DNA of 25,851 nt, from NCBI GenBank assembly GCA_934539585.1, contig CAKTCT010000038.1:1-25851 (forward strand), read 5' to 3'. Below, in pieces: positions 1 to 8,625 of this stretch. This DNA comes from an uncultured Oscillospiraceae bacterium. GTDB lineage: Bacteria; Bacillota; Clostridia; Oscillospirales; Ruminococcaceae. The notes under the pieces are model-generated. The model worked only from the letters and a program-made list of their open reading frames with translations. It made no database searches and was not told where the DNA came from. Numbering within the stretch: the stretch's first letter is position 1; each line of letters opens with the position of its first letter. Position numbers and translations under genes: made by a program.

Positions 1-245
1 ACTTCATTCTACCAGAGTCTGCAAACTATGTCTTCTTCTATGCCTTTTCCTTTTTGCGCAATTTATCTTACAATATCCCAATGGTGAGGATGATGGAAAA
101 TATCCATTCCCCATCATCGGGTAAACTTGTTTGGACACATAAAATTGCTCCTTCTATGGGAGACAGCGTGGGGTCTCTCATAGAAGGAGCAAATACGCAG
201 ATTTCGCTTCAAAAAGCCCGCGAAAAGAATGAAAATGCCAAGTGA
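1..245. other. Left-edge non-coding stretch
   Basis: I see no convincing gene here. A 63-codon open frame at 54-245 (plus) has no ribosome site and no recognisable product. The stretch contains a small inverted repeat (GATGATGG at 89-96 against CCATCATC at 111-118) and a much stronger hairpin at 147-190, described separately. It lies downstream of the minus-strand operon that ends at 246. Confidence 0.5.
147..190 (-). terminator. Hairpin, probable terminator of the sugar-uptake operon
   Basis: Two 17-base arms (147-163 and 174-190) match at 16 of 17 positions around a 10-base loop. Read on the minus strand, the stem is followed by AATTTTATG, a short and imperfect U-tract. It lies about 55 bases past the stop of the ADP-ribosylglycohydrolase gene, where an operon terminator is expected. 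The weak U-tract keeps confidence moderate. Confidence 0.5.
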
Positions 246-1601
246 TTATTTCTGCGGCTTGGAGATTTTTGTATGGATGACTTCTACCGTCTGCCGTGCC
301 AGTTCAGAAATCGCGATCGGATGATATCCGGGCACTTCGGAAAACACCGTGTCCTGCAAGGGAGCTTTCCATTTTTCCGGGATTTGTTTGGCGCCCTGGA
401 AGGCTCCTGCGATCGACCCCACCGTAGCGCCGTTGCAGTCGGTGTCCATCCCGCCCATCACGACCAAAGGGATCACCCGGTCGAAGTCCCCTTTTGTGTA
501 AACAAGGGCAGCCACACAGAGGGCGGCGTTGTTCAGCGTGTGCACCCAGTTATACCCGGAACCGATAGCCAGTGCACGATCCAACAGCTCTTCTTCGGAT
601 TTTGCGGACTCTCCTGCTGCAATGGCCTGTTCCACCATTTCTGCAAAGCGGCTTTTGGGAGGTACAAAGTGCCGGGCGATTTCAATTGCTTCCCGGATAC
701 TGCTGCTGGAAAATGCAGCGGCAATCAATGCGGCGAAAAACATGGCCCCATAGATTCCGTTTTTCACATGGGAGAAAGATGCATCCTGATACGCCAGCTG
801 AGCGGCGAGTACGGGATTTCCTGCCGCCGCATATCCGTAAGCATCGATTCGAATCTGTGCGCCGATCCATTCCCGGTAGGGGTTTATGTAATTGGCACAG
901 CTTCGGGCCAGAGCGGCGGCATGATCCGGACGCACCTTCCACGGCCCATTCTGATCCAGATTTGCGAAATTCAGATAACTCTGCGTCTCCGCCGTGCAGA
1001 CCATCCGAAACGGCAGATGTTCCAGCCAATGGGTTCCCACATCCCAGGTGTCAAAATCACAACCGTGTTTTTTGAGCAGATCCAGCCCAAGAATTGTATA
1101 GCGGATATCGTCATCGCTGGGCATTCCCTGAAGGTATTCGGTCGTGCAGGCATTGTTCACAAGCACGCATCCCGCGGACTCCGCACGGGAATGTGTCGGG
1201 ATGTAGCCGGTCAGCGGATAAGCATCCGCTCCCTCACACCAGGCGCGGACCTTTTCCCGTTTCCATCCTTCCACCGGTTGGCCAACAGCGCATCCGATGC
1301 AACGCCCCAGCCACGCACCGTATATCCGATCCTGCAGATGTTCGTCGGAAAGCGGAGATGGACTGTCCGGATCGCCGCATGCGGCCAAAATCTCGCCATA
1401 GTCCGAGGGCTCCTGATAAGGGAAGTCCGGGCGCATGGGAAGAAGACGCAGTTTGTTATAGACTTCCAGCAAACGGTTCTGGTCATCGCCGCATGCTTCA
1501 ATTTCACGCAGAAATGCGTCGCGATCCAGCAAACGCCCTTCTTCTGCCAATTCGTCCAGTTCCTCCGTAAGAAGGACACTCAATTTTTGATATCCTGCCA
1601 T
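246..1601 (-). CDS. ADP-ribosylglycohydrolase-family protein
   Basis: A 451-residue cytoplasmic protein with no signal peptide. The ADP-ribosylglycohydrolase (ARH/DraG) fold is indicated by GAWLGRCIGCAVGQPVEGW near residues 95-113, an acidic SDDD motif at 162-165 and GGMDTDCNGATVG at 383-395. In the family, these acidic clusters bind two metal ions that position a ribosyl group for hydrolysis. About 90 residues precede the first motif, longer than in compact ARH enzymes. The start is preceded by AAAAAGGAGC. The gene lies 74 bases behind a solute-binding-protein gene with a hairpin between, so it is probably the last and possibly attenuated member of that operon. The context suggests action on an imported ribosyl or glycosidic compound rather than reversal of protein ADP-ribosylation, but that is inference. 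Family call sure, substrate unknown. Confidence 0.85.
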   Translation of the reverse strand: MAGYQKLSVLLTEELDELAEEGRLLDRDAFLREIEACGDDQNRLLEVYNKLRLLPMRPDFPYQEPSDYGEILAACGDPDSPSPLSDEHLQDRIYGAWLGRCIGCAVGQPVEGWKREKVRAWCEGADAYPLTGYIPTHSRAESAGCVLVNNACTTEYLQGMPSDDDIRYTILGLDLLKKHGCDFDTWDVGTHWLEHLPFRMVCTAETQSYLNFANLDQNGPWKVRPDHAAALARSCANYINPYREWIGAQIRIDAYGYAAAGNPVLAAQLAYQDASFSHVKNGIYGAMFFAALIAAAFSSSSIREAIEIARHFVPPKSRFAEMVEQAIAAGESAKSEEELLDRALAIGSGYNWVHTLNNAALCVAALVYTKGDFDRVIPLVVMGGMDTDCNGATVGSIAGAFQGAKQIPEKWKAPLQDTVFSEVPGYHPIAISELARQTVEVIHTKISKPQK

Positions 1602-1624
1602 GTACTGGTTGCTCCTTTTTACAC

Positions 1625-1662
1625 AAAACAGATTCCCCCACGCAAGTGGGGAAATCTGTTTT
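1625..1662 (-). terminator. Hairpin between binding-protein and ARH genes
   Basis: Near-perfect inverted repeat: arm 1625-1640 and arm 1647-1662 pair as AAAACAGATT-CCCCA around a short loop, with one extra base. Reading leftward, the minus-strand RNA leaves a GC stem into TCTGTTTTG. It sits directly after the solute-binding-protein stop codon and before the ARH ribosome site. It is probably a partial terminator or RNA-stabilising stem that keeps the binding-protein message abundant relative to the distal gene. Confidence 0.6.
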
Positions 1663-1675
1663 GAAGAAATTCGGT

Positions 1676-3292
1676 TTATTTCATTGCCTCGTTGATTTCA
1701 TCCAGAATCGGCTGAACCTTCGGCATCATGCTTTCCACCCATGCATTCCAGTCGGCTTCAATATCATTGGAGGACACGACCAGTTTGGTGATCTCGTCTT
1801 TAATATCCGAGGAGAAGGTGCCGAATTTGCTCTTCTGCGGGGTGTTCAGGAAGTCCAGCGCGTAGTTGATCGGAATGATATTAGCTACGCTGCCTTTTCT
1901 CTCTGCAAACGTTTTCCAGTCTTCCACATCCTGGGCGGGAACGCTGGGATTTACAAAGTCCTGATCGCCGCCTGCCAGTGCAAACTGCCGGATCCAGATC
2001 GCGTTGCCGTAATCCAGAGCCTGATAATTGCCGTTTTCGTCCTTGGGCCACTTGATCTCGATGCTGCCGTCGGCATTTTCGTCCCAATCCTTGCCTTTGA
2101 TGCCGTAGAATGCCCAATTAGAACCTTCCGGTCCGGCCAGCCAGTCGGCCATCTGCATCAGGCGATCCAGAGCCTCGTCCGACATTTTGGCGCTGTACAG
2201 GGAAGCGGACCAGTATTCGGAAACCTGATTGGTATTGACTTTCCCGTCCGGGCCGGTGACTACAAAGGAACCGAGCACTTCATATCCATCCAGATCGTTG
2301 GCCTTGGTAAATTCCGTGCGGTATTCGGTGTAGTGTCCGAGGTTCGGGCTGTCGGCGTAAATACCTACCATGCCGGAGAAGAACCGCGCTCTGGCATCGT
2401 AGCCCTTGCTGGAATAGAAGTCTTTATAAATGTAGCCCTTGTCGTAAAGGTCCTTCATGTATTTCAGACCTTCGACAGTCTCCGGCAGAGAGGCGCCCCA
2501 GACATACTCGCCGTCCCGTTCAACATACTTGGTAAAGTAAGGATTATAGAAGTTCATGCCGGACATCAGCGGGAAGTTGAAGCTGGAGTCCATCACGATA
2601 TTCTTGTCGCCGAGATGGCCGGGATCCTGTTCCTTGAAGGCTTTCATCAAGGCTTCAAATTCTTCCATCGTCAGGATGCCTTTATCCGTCACATCGCTCA
2701 TGCCGACCGCTTCTGCCCAGTCTTTGCGGTACAGGTACTGGTTCTGGTCGACGTTGTTATAGGGGTTGACGATCAGTTTCCGGGGCCATGCCCACATTTG
2801 TCCGTCGACTTCAATGGCCTTGCAAATGTCCATCGAATCTTTCAGCGCCTGCATATTGGGATACTTGGAAAGATCAGGGACAGGCCGCAGAACTCCGCTC
2901 TTGGCAAAGTTCAGGTAATCGGTATACAGGAAATCCCACTGGACGACATCGGGCATATCGCCGGAGCTAATCCATGTACGGACTTTTTCGCTCCAGCCGC
3001 TGTAAGTCAATTCTACCAGGTCAATCTGCATATTGAACCGTTCGCAAATGGCTTTCCAGAATTCGTTTGTTTCCGGATCAACGCCCTCAAAGTTGGGACC
3101 TGCCGCCGTAATGGTGATCTTCTCTGCGTAGGGGTTGGTTTCTTCGCTGGAGTCTCCGGAGTTGTCGGTGCTCTCGGCTGCAGACGGAGTGCTGGTTCCT
3201 GTGCTGCTGGAGGACTCTGGATTGCTTCCGCAGCTTGCCAGCATTGAAAGTGCCATGCAGCTTGCCAGAATTGCAGTAAGGATTCGCTTCAT
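1676..3292 (-). CDS. Extracellular solute-binding lipoprotein (LplA-type, family 1)
   Basis: A 538-residue sugar-binding lipoprotein that would sit on the outer face of the membrane and deliver ligand to the two permeases upstream. The N-terminus is a classical lipoprotein signal: MKR, a hydrophobic core, then the lipobox LASC with Cys21 as the lipidated residue. A Ser/Thr/Glu-rich linker to about residue 52 follows. The body resembles the large LplA/YtcQ-type proteins of CUT1 importers, which exceed the usual 420-450 residues of maltose-type binding proteins, and it is rich in aromatic residues. The start is supported by AAAAAGGAG a few bases upstream. It is third in the order permease-permease-binding protein, 30 bases after the preceding gene. 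No ATPase gene is present; such importers often share a distant MsmX-like ATPase. Ligand unknown. Confidence 0.9.
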   Translation of the reverse strand: MKRILTAILASCMALSMLASCGSNPESSSSTGTSTPSAAESTDNSGDSSEETNPYAEKITITAAGPNFEGVDPETNEFWKAICERFNMQIDLVELTYSGWSEKVRTWISSGDMPDVVQWDFLYTDYLNFAKSGVLRPVPDLSKYPNMQALKDSMDICKAIEVDGQMWAWPRKLIVNPYNNVDQNQYLYRKDWAEAVGMSDVTDKGILTMEEFEALMKAFKEQDPGHLGDKNIVMDSSFNFPLMSGMNFYNPYFTKYVERDGEYVWGASLPETVEGLKYMKDLYDKGYIYKDFYSSKGYDARARFFSGMVGIYADSPNLGHYTEYRTEFTKANDLDGYEVLGSFVVTGPDGKVNTNQVSEYWSASLYSAKMSDEALDRLMQMADWLAGPEGSNWAFYGIKGKDWDENADGSIEIKWPKDENGNYQALDYGNAIWIRQFALAGGDQDFVNPSVPAQDVEDWKTFAERKGSVANIIPINYALDFLNTPQKSKFGTFSSDIKDEITKLVVSSNDIEADWNAWVESMMPKVQPILDEINEAMK

Positions 3293-3322
3293 TTGATCTC
3301 GCTCCTTTTTAAAATTTATGCT

Positions 3323-4210
3323 TTATGATTTAACTGCCCCCAGAAGGAGCCCTTTCATAAAGTACTTCTGTAAGAACGGGTAAATTACCATGACCGGCAG
3401 CATTGTAATGATGACCGAGGCCATTTTCACGCCGTCTCCGAACACCTTGGCCTTCAGGCCACTTTGCGCAGCAGCGGGGTTCCGCACGGAATCGATGGTA
3501 GCCAGAATGTTTTTCAGCACCAGCTGCAGCGGACGCTTGTCTGCCGATTTGATGTACATCATCCCCGCGAACCAGCTGTTCCAATGATCCACGGCGTAGA
3601 AAAGTCCGAATGTTGCCAGGATCGGCAAAGAAAGGGGAAGAATGATCTTGAAGAAGATAACAATGTCATTTGCGCCGTCGATTTTGGCGGCTTCTTCCAG
3701 TTCCGCCGGGAGGCTCAGGAAGAAGTTTTTGATTACGATGAGATAAAAGGTGCTGATGCCTGCGGGGATGATCAATACGCCGATTTTATCGATCAGGCCC
3801 AGCTTGCTGATCAGAATGTAGGACGGGACCATGCCGCCCGAAAAATACATGGTGAAGATAATCAGCTGCATTACGACCTTATGGCCGGGAAAACTTTTCG
3901 TTAGGCCATAAGCCAGCGCCGTGGTCAGCAGCATGCTGTATATCGTACCGACCACCACGACGATGCCGGTCACTTTAAATCCATCGAAGAGGGAATCGGA
4001 TGTGAAGACAAATTTGTATGCGTCCCACGTGATGTTTTTGGGGAAAAGCAGGAAATCCGACATCAGGTATTCCTTTTGAGTGACCAGAGAAATCATCACG
4101 CTGTTATAAAATGGGTATAAAATGATTAGCATCCAAAGGAAGAGAATCGCGCCGATGATAAAATCCGGGGCGGAAAAACGACGCCTTTTTCTGATAGCTG
4201 CTCCGCTCAT
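3323..4210 (-). CDS. CUT1 carbohydrate ABC transporter permease (LplC-type)
   Basis: A 295-residue inner-membrane permease, one half of a heterodimeric sugar channel. It begins with a short basic tail (about residues 1-12), has a first membrane span near residues 17-38 (IIGAILFLWMLIILYPFYN) and several more to the C-terminus. The cytoplasmic EAA loop that docks the ATPase is visible as ELEEAAKIDGAND followed by FFKIILPLSLP. The C-terminus (FLQKYFMKGLLLGAVKS) is typical of LplC/YtcP proteins. The start has AGAAGGAGGG upstream, and the gene begins 16 bases after its partner permease. Transport role certain by family; substrate not deducible. Confidence 0.92.
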   Translation of the reverse strand: MSGAAIRKRRRFSAPDFIIGAILFLWMLIILYPFYNSVMISLVTQKEYLMSDFLLFPKNITWDAYKFVFTSDSLFDGFKVTGIVVVVGTIYSMLLTTALAYGLTKSFPGHKVVMQLIIFTMYFSGGMVPSYILISKLGLIDKIGVLIIPAGISTFYLIVIKNFFLSLPAELEEAAKIDGANDIVIFFKIILPLSLPILATFGLFYAVDHWNSWFAGMMYIKSADKRPLQLVLKNILATIDSVRNPAAAQSGLKAKVFGDGVKMASVIITMLPVMVIYPFLQKYFMKGLLLGAVKS

Positions 4211-4226
4211 TCTGCGTCCCTCCTTC

Positions 4227-5162
4227 TTAGTACAGACTGCTGCCGGATACCCGCCGGGAAACCATGTTGGCGGTCGTAAGCAGGATCAGGTTGATTACGG
4301 ATTTGAACAGACCGACTGCCGTACTGATTCCGAAATCTCCGCCCGTCTGGAAAGTGGTGCGGTAAATATAGGTGTCAATGATGTCGCCGGTTTCATAAAC
4401 AGCGGGGTTGTAGAGATTGAAGATCTGGTCGAAACCGCCGTTCATGATATTTCCGATGCTGAGAATCAGCAGAACCGAAATGGTAGAAGCAATGCCCGGA
4501 AGGGTGATGTACAAAATCTTGTGGAACCGGTTCGCTCCGTCTACGGTAGCAGCCTCGTAATATTCCGGGCTGATGCCTGTAATTGCCGCCAAGTAGATGA
4601 TGCAGGACCACCCGGATTCCTTCCAGATGTCAGTGAGATAAACCGTTGGACGGAATTTTTCCGGTGCGGCCAGAAATTGGACCCGTTCTCCTCCCAATGC
4701 GGCAATCAGGTTGTTTACGGCACCGCTGGAGCTGAACATATTTACCATGATTCCGCCGATCACGATCCAGGAGAGAAAATGCGGGAAGGTAAAGATGGTC
4801 TGCAGAACCCGCTTGTATGCCCCGCTGGACAACTCGTTTAACAACAAGGAGAGAATGATCGGAACCGGAAATACAAAGACGAGACGGCATAAACTGATGA
4901 TGATCGTATTGCGCCAGGATAGCCAGAACTGTTGATCCGCCATGGCGTAACGAAAATTCTGCAATCCCACAAAGGGACTGCCCCAAATGCCCTTCGAGTA
5001 AATGTATTCCTTGAATGCCAGCTGCACACCGTACATCGGAATATACGAAAAAATGGCAAAATAAATCAGCCCGGGAAGGATCAGAAACAAAATGAAGCGG
5101 TATTCCTTGAACTTCAATGCAATCTGTTTCCAGCGGACTGATTGTGACGCGTTCGTTGTCAT
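4227..5162 (-). CDS. CUT1 carbohydrate ABC transporter permease (LplB-type)
   Basis: A 311-residue inner-membrane permease and the first gene of the transporter operon. After a polar N-terminus, the first span lies near residues 19-40 (ILFLILPGLIYFAIFSYIP), followed by the YGVQLAFKEY segment characteristic of LplB/YteP/UgpA proteins. The EAA loop reads PEYYEAATVDGANRFHKILYITLP. The C-terminal NMVSRRVSGSSLY is also typical of LplB proteins. The ribosome site AAAAAGGAGGG precedes the ATG, and a TATAAT-type promoter lies 30-60 bases upstream. It should pair with the downstream LplC-type permease and the lipoprotein. Confidence 0.92.
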   Translation of the reverse strand: MTTNASQSVRWKQIALKFKEYRFILFLILPGLIYFAIFSYIPMYGVQLAFKEYIYSKGIWGSPFVGLQNFRYAMADQQFWLSWRNTIIISLCRLVFVFPVPIILSLLLNELSSGAYKRVLQTIFTFPHFLSWIVIGGIMVNMFSSSGAVNNLIAALGGERVQFLAAPEKFRPTVYLTDIWKESGWSCIIYLAAITGISPEYYEAATVDGANRFHKILYITLPGIASTISVLLILSIGNIMNGGFDQIFNLYNPAVYETGDIIDTYIYRTTFQTGGDFGISTAVGLFKSVINLILLTTANMVSRRVSGSSLY

Positions 5163-5192
5163 TTAAGCGCCCTCCTTTTTTCTTCTGCTTTT

Positions 5193-5220
5193 ATTATAGC
5201 GAAACAAGGAGGAATGCAAA
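5193..5220 (-). promoter_or_regulatory. Predicted promoter of the transporter operon
   Basis: On the minus strand, TATAAT (complement of 5193-5198) lies 16 bases downstream of TTTGCA (complement of 5215-5220), four of six matches to a -35 box. Transcription would begin about 25 bases before the start codon of the first permease. The weak -35 fits activation by the adjacent AraC-type regulator. No operator could be defined. The gap to the kinase gene (5163-5271) otherwise holds only an AT-only inverted repeat (5236-5243/5254-5261). Confidence 0.55.
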
Positions 5221-5271
5221 ATGGAACGATTTTTGAATTTTTATCTGAATTGGTAAAAATTTTGGATAGTG

Positions 5272-7089
5272 CTATTTTGTTCTTGGCAATATTTCCATAT
5301 AAAGACGAATGGTCGTATAAACATTGCGTTCGCTGATGACCCGCATGCCGCATCGCTCTCCATAGACCAGCCGTAACCGTCCCATGATGTTTCGCAGCCC
5401 AATGCTGCGCCGGTTGGTCTCGTTAAACGGATATCCGGACATTTCGGATAACTCCCGGTTCAGCCGGGCTACGGTTTCCGGTTCCATGCCGGCGCCGTTA
5501 TCTGTTATCTCAAAGCAGAGCACAGAATCCTCTATCATGCGGCCGCATAGACGGAGCGTTCCGGCCCCGAGCTTCGCCTCCAGCCCATGATAAACCGCGT
5601 TTTCTACAATGGGCTGAAGGATCATTTTCGGAATGGTCTGCTTGGCGGCTTCCGGATCGATATCCATCTCAAATGTCAGTTTGTTGGGAAAACGAATCTG
5701 CATGATTTCCATATACGCCTGGACGCATTTTAACTCCTGCTCTACAGAAACCATGTCATCCGCCTTGATGCTGTAACGAAAAATATGGGACATGGCCTCT
5801 GAAATGGTGGCAATCTCCTGAATATCGCCTGCCAGTGCAATGGAGCGGATGCAGTCCAGCGTATTGTAGAGAAAGTGCGGATTGATCTGGCTTTGCAGGG
5901 CGCAAAGCTCCGTCTGCTTCTGACTGAGCCGGGCTTCATAAAGATGCGTATTGGCAATCAGGACTTCTTCGTTTGCCTGCCGGATTTCTCCAAGCATCTG
6001 ATTGATGTTTTGAGCCAGCTGACCAATTTCATTGGTAGAATTGATGACCAACCGCCGATCCTCTCCCTTCCATTGATTACGGGAGGTAAACTCCGCAATC
6101 TGGGAAACCGGGCGGGTAATGCTGCGGATGATCGCTGAGGCGATCACAACAATCAACAGCGTCGCCCCTAAGCAGACTGCCACCCATATCATCAGAATAC
6201 GGCGAAGGGATGCGGTCTGCACCTTTTGGGAAATCATACAAGTGATTTTCCAGTCAAAAGGCTCAAACACTGTCTGAGCCACTAGATACTGCGTTCCATC
6301 GATTTTGACAGATTTTTCGTCTGTCACGTCCTCGTCCAAGCGTGGTATAAGAGCCCGAGCAGCCGGGTCATTTGCGTAAACAAACTCCCCCGCCGAATCC
6401 TGCACCGACAGCAAAGCACCCGGCGTAAGCTCAAAGGATTCCAGCAGCTTTTCCACATAATCCGCCTGCAGTACAAAAACGCAGAGACCGATTTTTTCCA
6501 AAGAACTGCTGGCAAGGACGGAGTAAATGGGGATAGTATAACTATACAGCTGGATATTGAGGGGACTGGCGTGCCGCAGCGTCCCGTCGGCATAGCTTTC
6601 GTTCAGCAACGGGTCGGTCAGCATTTCTGGATCGACCATGGAATAGTAGGCGTATCCCAGACTGCTGTTCACGCTGTATACGAACCCATTGGAACTGAGA
6701 AAATTGGCCTGCCTGTCCAGCAAAAGGATCTGAAAAATATTTTTATTCAGCGCTTCGGTATTGCTCAAAAGACTCAGGACAGAATTGCTCATTTCCCGAC
6801 GTTCCGAAACCTCTGAGGCCAACAGATATTTTGAGACATAGGAGTTATAGCCGATCAGATTCGCCGCATTCTGAATCTGATCCAGATTATTCTGCAAGTT
6901 CTGCTGCACCTGTTGCAGCGGATTCTGGATGCTTTGGGCTGCTATGGCATTGGCCGTCCGATATTGCTGCATATAGGTCGCCGATAAAATTGCAATCACT
7001 GCAGCAATCTCAATCGCAGCCAGAAGAATCACAAGATTCTTTAGTTTGGCGTTGCGGAAGAAAAATCTGTGCCTGGATTGCTGTTTCAT
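5272..7089 (-). CDS. YesM-type sensor histidine kinase
   Basis: A 605-residue membrane sensor kinase. Order: basic N-terminus, membrane span about 17-40, an extracytoplasmic sensor domain about 41-295, second span about 297-321, HAMP linker to about 380, a His_kinase domain with QINPHFLYNTLD (phospho-acceptor His405) and an ATP-binding domain with N-box IVENAVYHG (Asn497) and DNGAGM (530-535). This is the LytS/YesM class, which usually detects extracellular carbohydrate or its binding protein and phosphorylates a YesN-type regulator. The ribosome site GGGGG lies 6 bases before ATG. The gene follows the regulator by 46 bases and precedes the transporter operon, so it very likely controls that operon. 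The gap to the transporter lacks a convincing terminator, so read-through is possible. Confidence 0.93.
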   Translation of the reverse strand: MKQQSRHRFFFRNAKLKNLVILLAAIEIAAVIAILSATYMQQYRTANAIAAQSIQNPLQQVQQNLQNNLDQIQNAANLIGYNSYVSKYLLASEVSERREMSNSVLSLLSNTEALNKNIFQILLLDRQANFLSSNGFVYSVNSSLGYAYYSMVDPEMLTDPLLNESYADGTLRHASPLNIQLYSYTIPIYSVLASSSLEKIGLCVFVLQADYVEKLLESFELTPGALLSVQDSAGEFVYANDPAARALIPRLDEDVTDEKSVKIDGTQYLVAQTVFEPFDWKITCMISQKVQTASLRRILMIWVAVCLGATLLIVVIASAIIRSITRPVSQIAEFTSRNQWKGEDRRLVINSTNEIGQLAQNINQMLGEIRQANEEVLIANTHLYEARLSQKQTELCALQSQINPHFLYNTLDCIRSIALAGDIQEIATISEAMSHIFRYSIKADDMVSVEQELKCVQAYMEIMQIRFPNKLTFEMDIDPEAAKQTIPKMILQPIVENAVYHGLEAKLGAGTLRLCGRMIEDSVLCFEITDNGAGMEPETVARLNRELSEMSGYPFNETNRRSIGLRNIMGRLRLVYGERCGMRVISERNVYTTIRLYMEILPRTK

Positions 7090-7134
7090 GGATACCCCCG
7101 TTTTCCGTGGTATGATGTGTCTGCCAACGGTATC

Positions 7135-8517
7135 TTATCGGGCAGCACGATAGGCCGATGGCGTTACCCCATACCGCTTCTTAAATACCTTGCTGAAATA
7201 ATAGCTGTCTTCATACCCGCATTGGGTGCCCACTTCAGAAATAGACATGGCAGGATCAGCCAGCAGATCCTTTGCCCGCTTCATCCGCAGTTCTGTCAGA
7301 TATTCGGAAAAGGTCTGACCGGTTGTTTTCTTAAACAGGCTGCTCGCATAACTGAAGTTCAGATAATATTCGGTAGCCAATGTGCTGAGGGACAAGGATT
7401 CTGTATAATGTTGGTTGATGTAGTCCAGAAGGTGACGGAACCCTTCATTCACGCCTTCGGAAGCGGCGCATTTCTCCTTTTCAAACAGGCTCAATAAAAA
7501 ATCACAGGCATTCCGAAAGTGCGCAAATTCGGACAGGAGCGAATCTGTATCCCAAAAGATGCCGGAATCCCGTTCTCCCGCCAATAGAAAAGCATGATTC
7601 AGCAGCTGGACCGCGTCTTTTAGGTCAAAATTTTCTTTCACAAAAACTTCAGGGAGCTCTTTCAGAAATGTTGTCAGCGTCTCCCCGCCCTCCCGGACCT
7701 GCTTGGTAAAATGATTGAGTACCAGCTCAAAACGTGCCAAGCGGCGCAGCTGTCCGTTGACCGCATAGGAATAAGCAGTCGGGTATTCCAAAAAAAGCGC
7801 CGTATGAAATGCCAGCAGTGCCTCTTTGACTGCGGCATGGAGATCGGATTCAGATCTGCAGATGCGTGAAGACCCGCCAATAACGCCTTCTCCTAACTGC
7901 AGCGGCTTGTTGTGAAAAATCAGGTATACAGGCCATCCGCCGTGGATGCCGCTCTTCAAAAAGAGGGCAGTACCATCTTCAGCACCCTCGATCGTATCAG
8001 AGGAAAGTCCGGCTCCCCAGGCCGCCGTAACCGTTAGGTTTTCAGGATTCAATAGGATGCCGCGACGGTGACAGACCTTTTCAAACAGACCAGGCTGGAT
8101 TCCCAATTGCTCAAAAATCTGAAAATCCTCCTCAGCTGTTTGCTGATCCAGAAAACGGTGCGCTTTCTTTAAAATTCGGTCCGCCTCTTCAGCGGAAATC
8201 GGTTTAAGGACATAGTCCAGAACCTTATGGCGTAACGCTTGCTGGGCATAAGCGAATTCCCCAAACCCGCTGAGGATTACAAATTGACAGGCAATGTTCC
8301 GTTCTTTTACGCTCTCAATCAGTTCAAGACCGCTCATTTCCGGCATCCGAATATCCGTAAGAACTAGGTCGGGGTGCAGCGTTTCGATTTTATCCAAGGC
8401 TTCATAAGCGTTATTTGCAAAGCCGACTACTTCAAAACCATTCTCTTTCCAGGCAAAGGTCTTTTGTATTCCGATTACCGACCATGGCTCATCATCTACG
8501 ATTACGACACGATACAA
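7135..8517 (-). CDS. YesN-type response regulator, AraC-family output domain
   Basis: Cytoplasmic transcription regulator, 460 residues from the start chosen. Receiver domain at residues 1-120 with acidic pocket DDE (8-10), phospho-acceptor Asp55 in LTDIRMPE and Lys105 in LKPIS. A poorly conserved middle region runs to about 360. Two AraC helix-turn-helix motifs occupy the last 100 residues (LSLSTLATEYYLNFSYASSLF and SISEVGTQCGYEDSYYFSKVF). I chose the TTG at 8517 because AAAAAAGGGGGG lies 6-7 bases upstream and the protein then begins directly with the receiver strand YRVVIVDDEP. Upstream in-frame ATGs at 8556 and 8550 fall at the predicted transcription start and lack ribosome sites. It is co-transcribed with the sensor kinase and presumably activates the adjacent importer. 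Confidence 0.9.
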   Translation of the reverse strand: MYRVVIVDDEPWSVIGIQKTFAWKENGFEVVGFANNAYEALDKIETLHPDLVLTDIRMPEMSGLELIESVKERNIACQFVILSGFGEFAYAQQALRHKVLDYVLKPISAEEADRILKKAHRFLDQQTAEEDFQIFEQLGIQPGLFEKVCHRRGILLNPENLTVTAAWGAGLSSDTIEGAEDGTALFLKSGIHGGWPVYLIFHNKPLQLGEGVIGGSSRICRSESDLHAAVKEALLAFHTALFLEYPTAYSYAVNGQLRRLARFELVLNHFTKQVREGGETLTTFLKELPEVFVKENFDLKDAVQLLNHAFLLAGERDSGIFWDTDSLLSEFAHFRNACDFLLSLFEKEKCAASEGVNEGFRHLLDYINQHYTESLSLSTLATEYYLNFSYASSLFKKTTGQTFSEYLTELRMKRAKDLLADPAMSISEVGTQCGYEDSYYFSKVFKKRYGVTPSAYRAAR

Positions 8518-8560
8518 TGGAAAGCCCCCCTTTTTTGAAATCACATGCATGTCCATGCTT

Positions 8561-8589
8561 ATTATAGGGTATCTATTCAAATTTTGCAA
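8561..8589 (-). promoter_or_regulatory. Predicted promoter of the regulator-kinase operon
   Basis: On the minus strand, TTGCAA (complement of 8584-8589) and TATAAT (complement of 8561-8566) are separated by exactly 17 bases. Transcription would start around 8553-8555. A 10-base palindrome ACATGCATGT (8543-8552) lies at or just after the start point and could be an operator. Confidence 0.6.
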
Positions 8590-8625
8590 GGACAACCTGC
8601 CGAAAAGGCTCTTGCCTTTTGGAAA

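Noticed and set aside
54..245. 63-codon plus-strand frame at the left edge
   Set aside because: It has no ribosome site, runs through the strong hairpin at 147-190 and resembles nothing known.
1646..3247. 533-codon open frame antisense to the binding-protein gene, and a similar one at 273-1664 over the ARH gene
   Set aside because: Both mirror well-supported genes, lack ribosome sites and show no recognisable domains.
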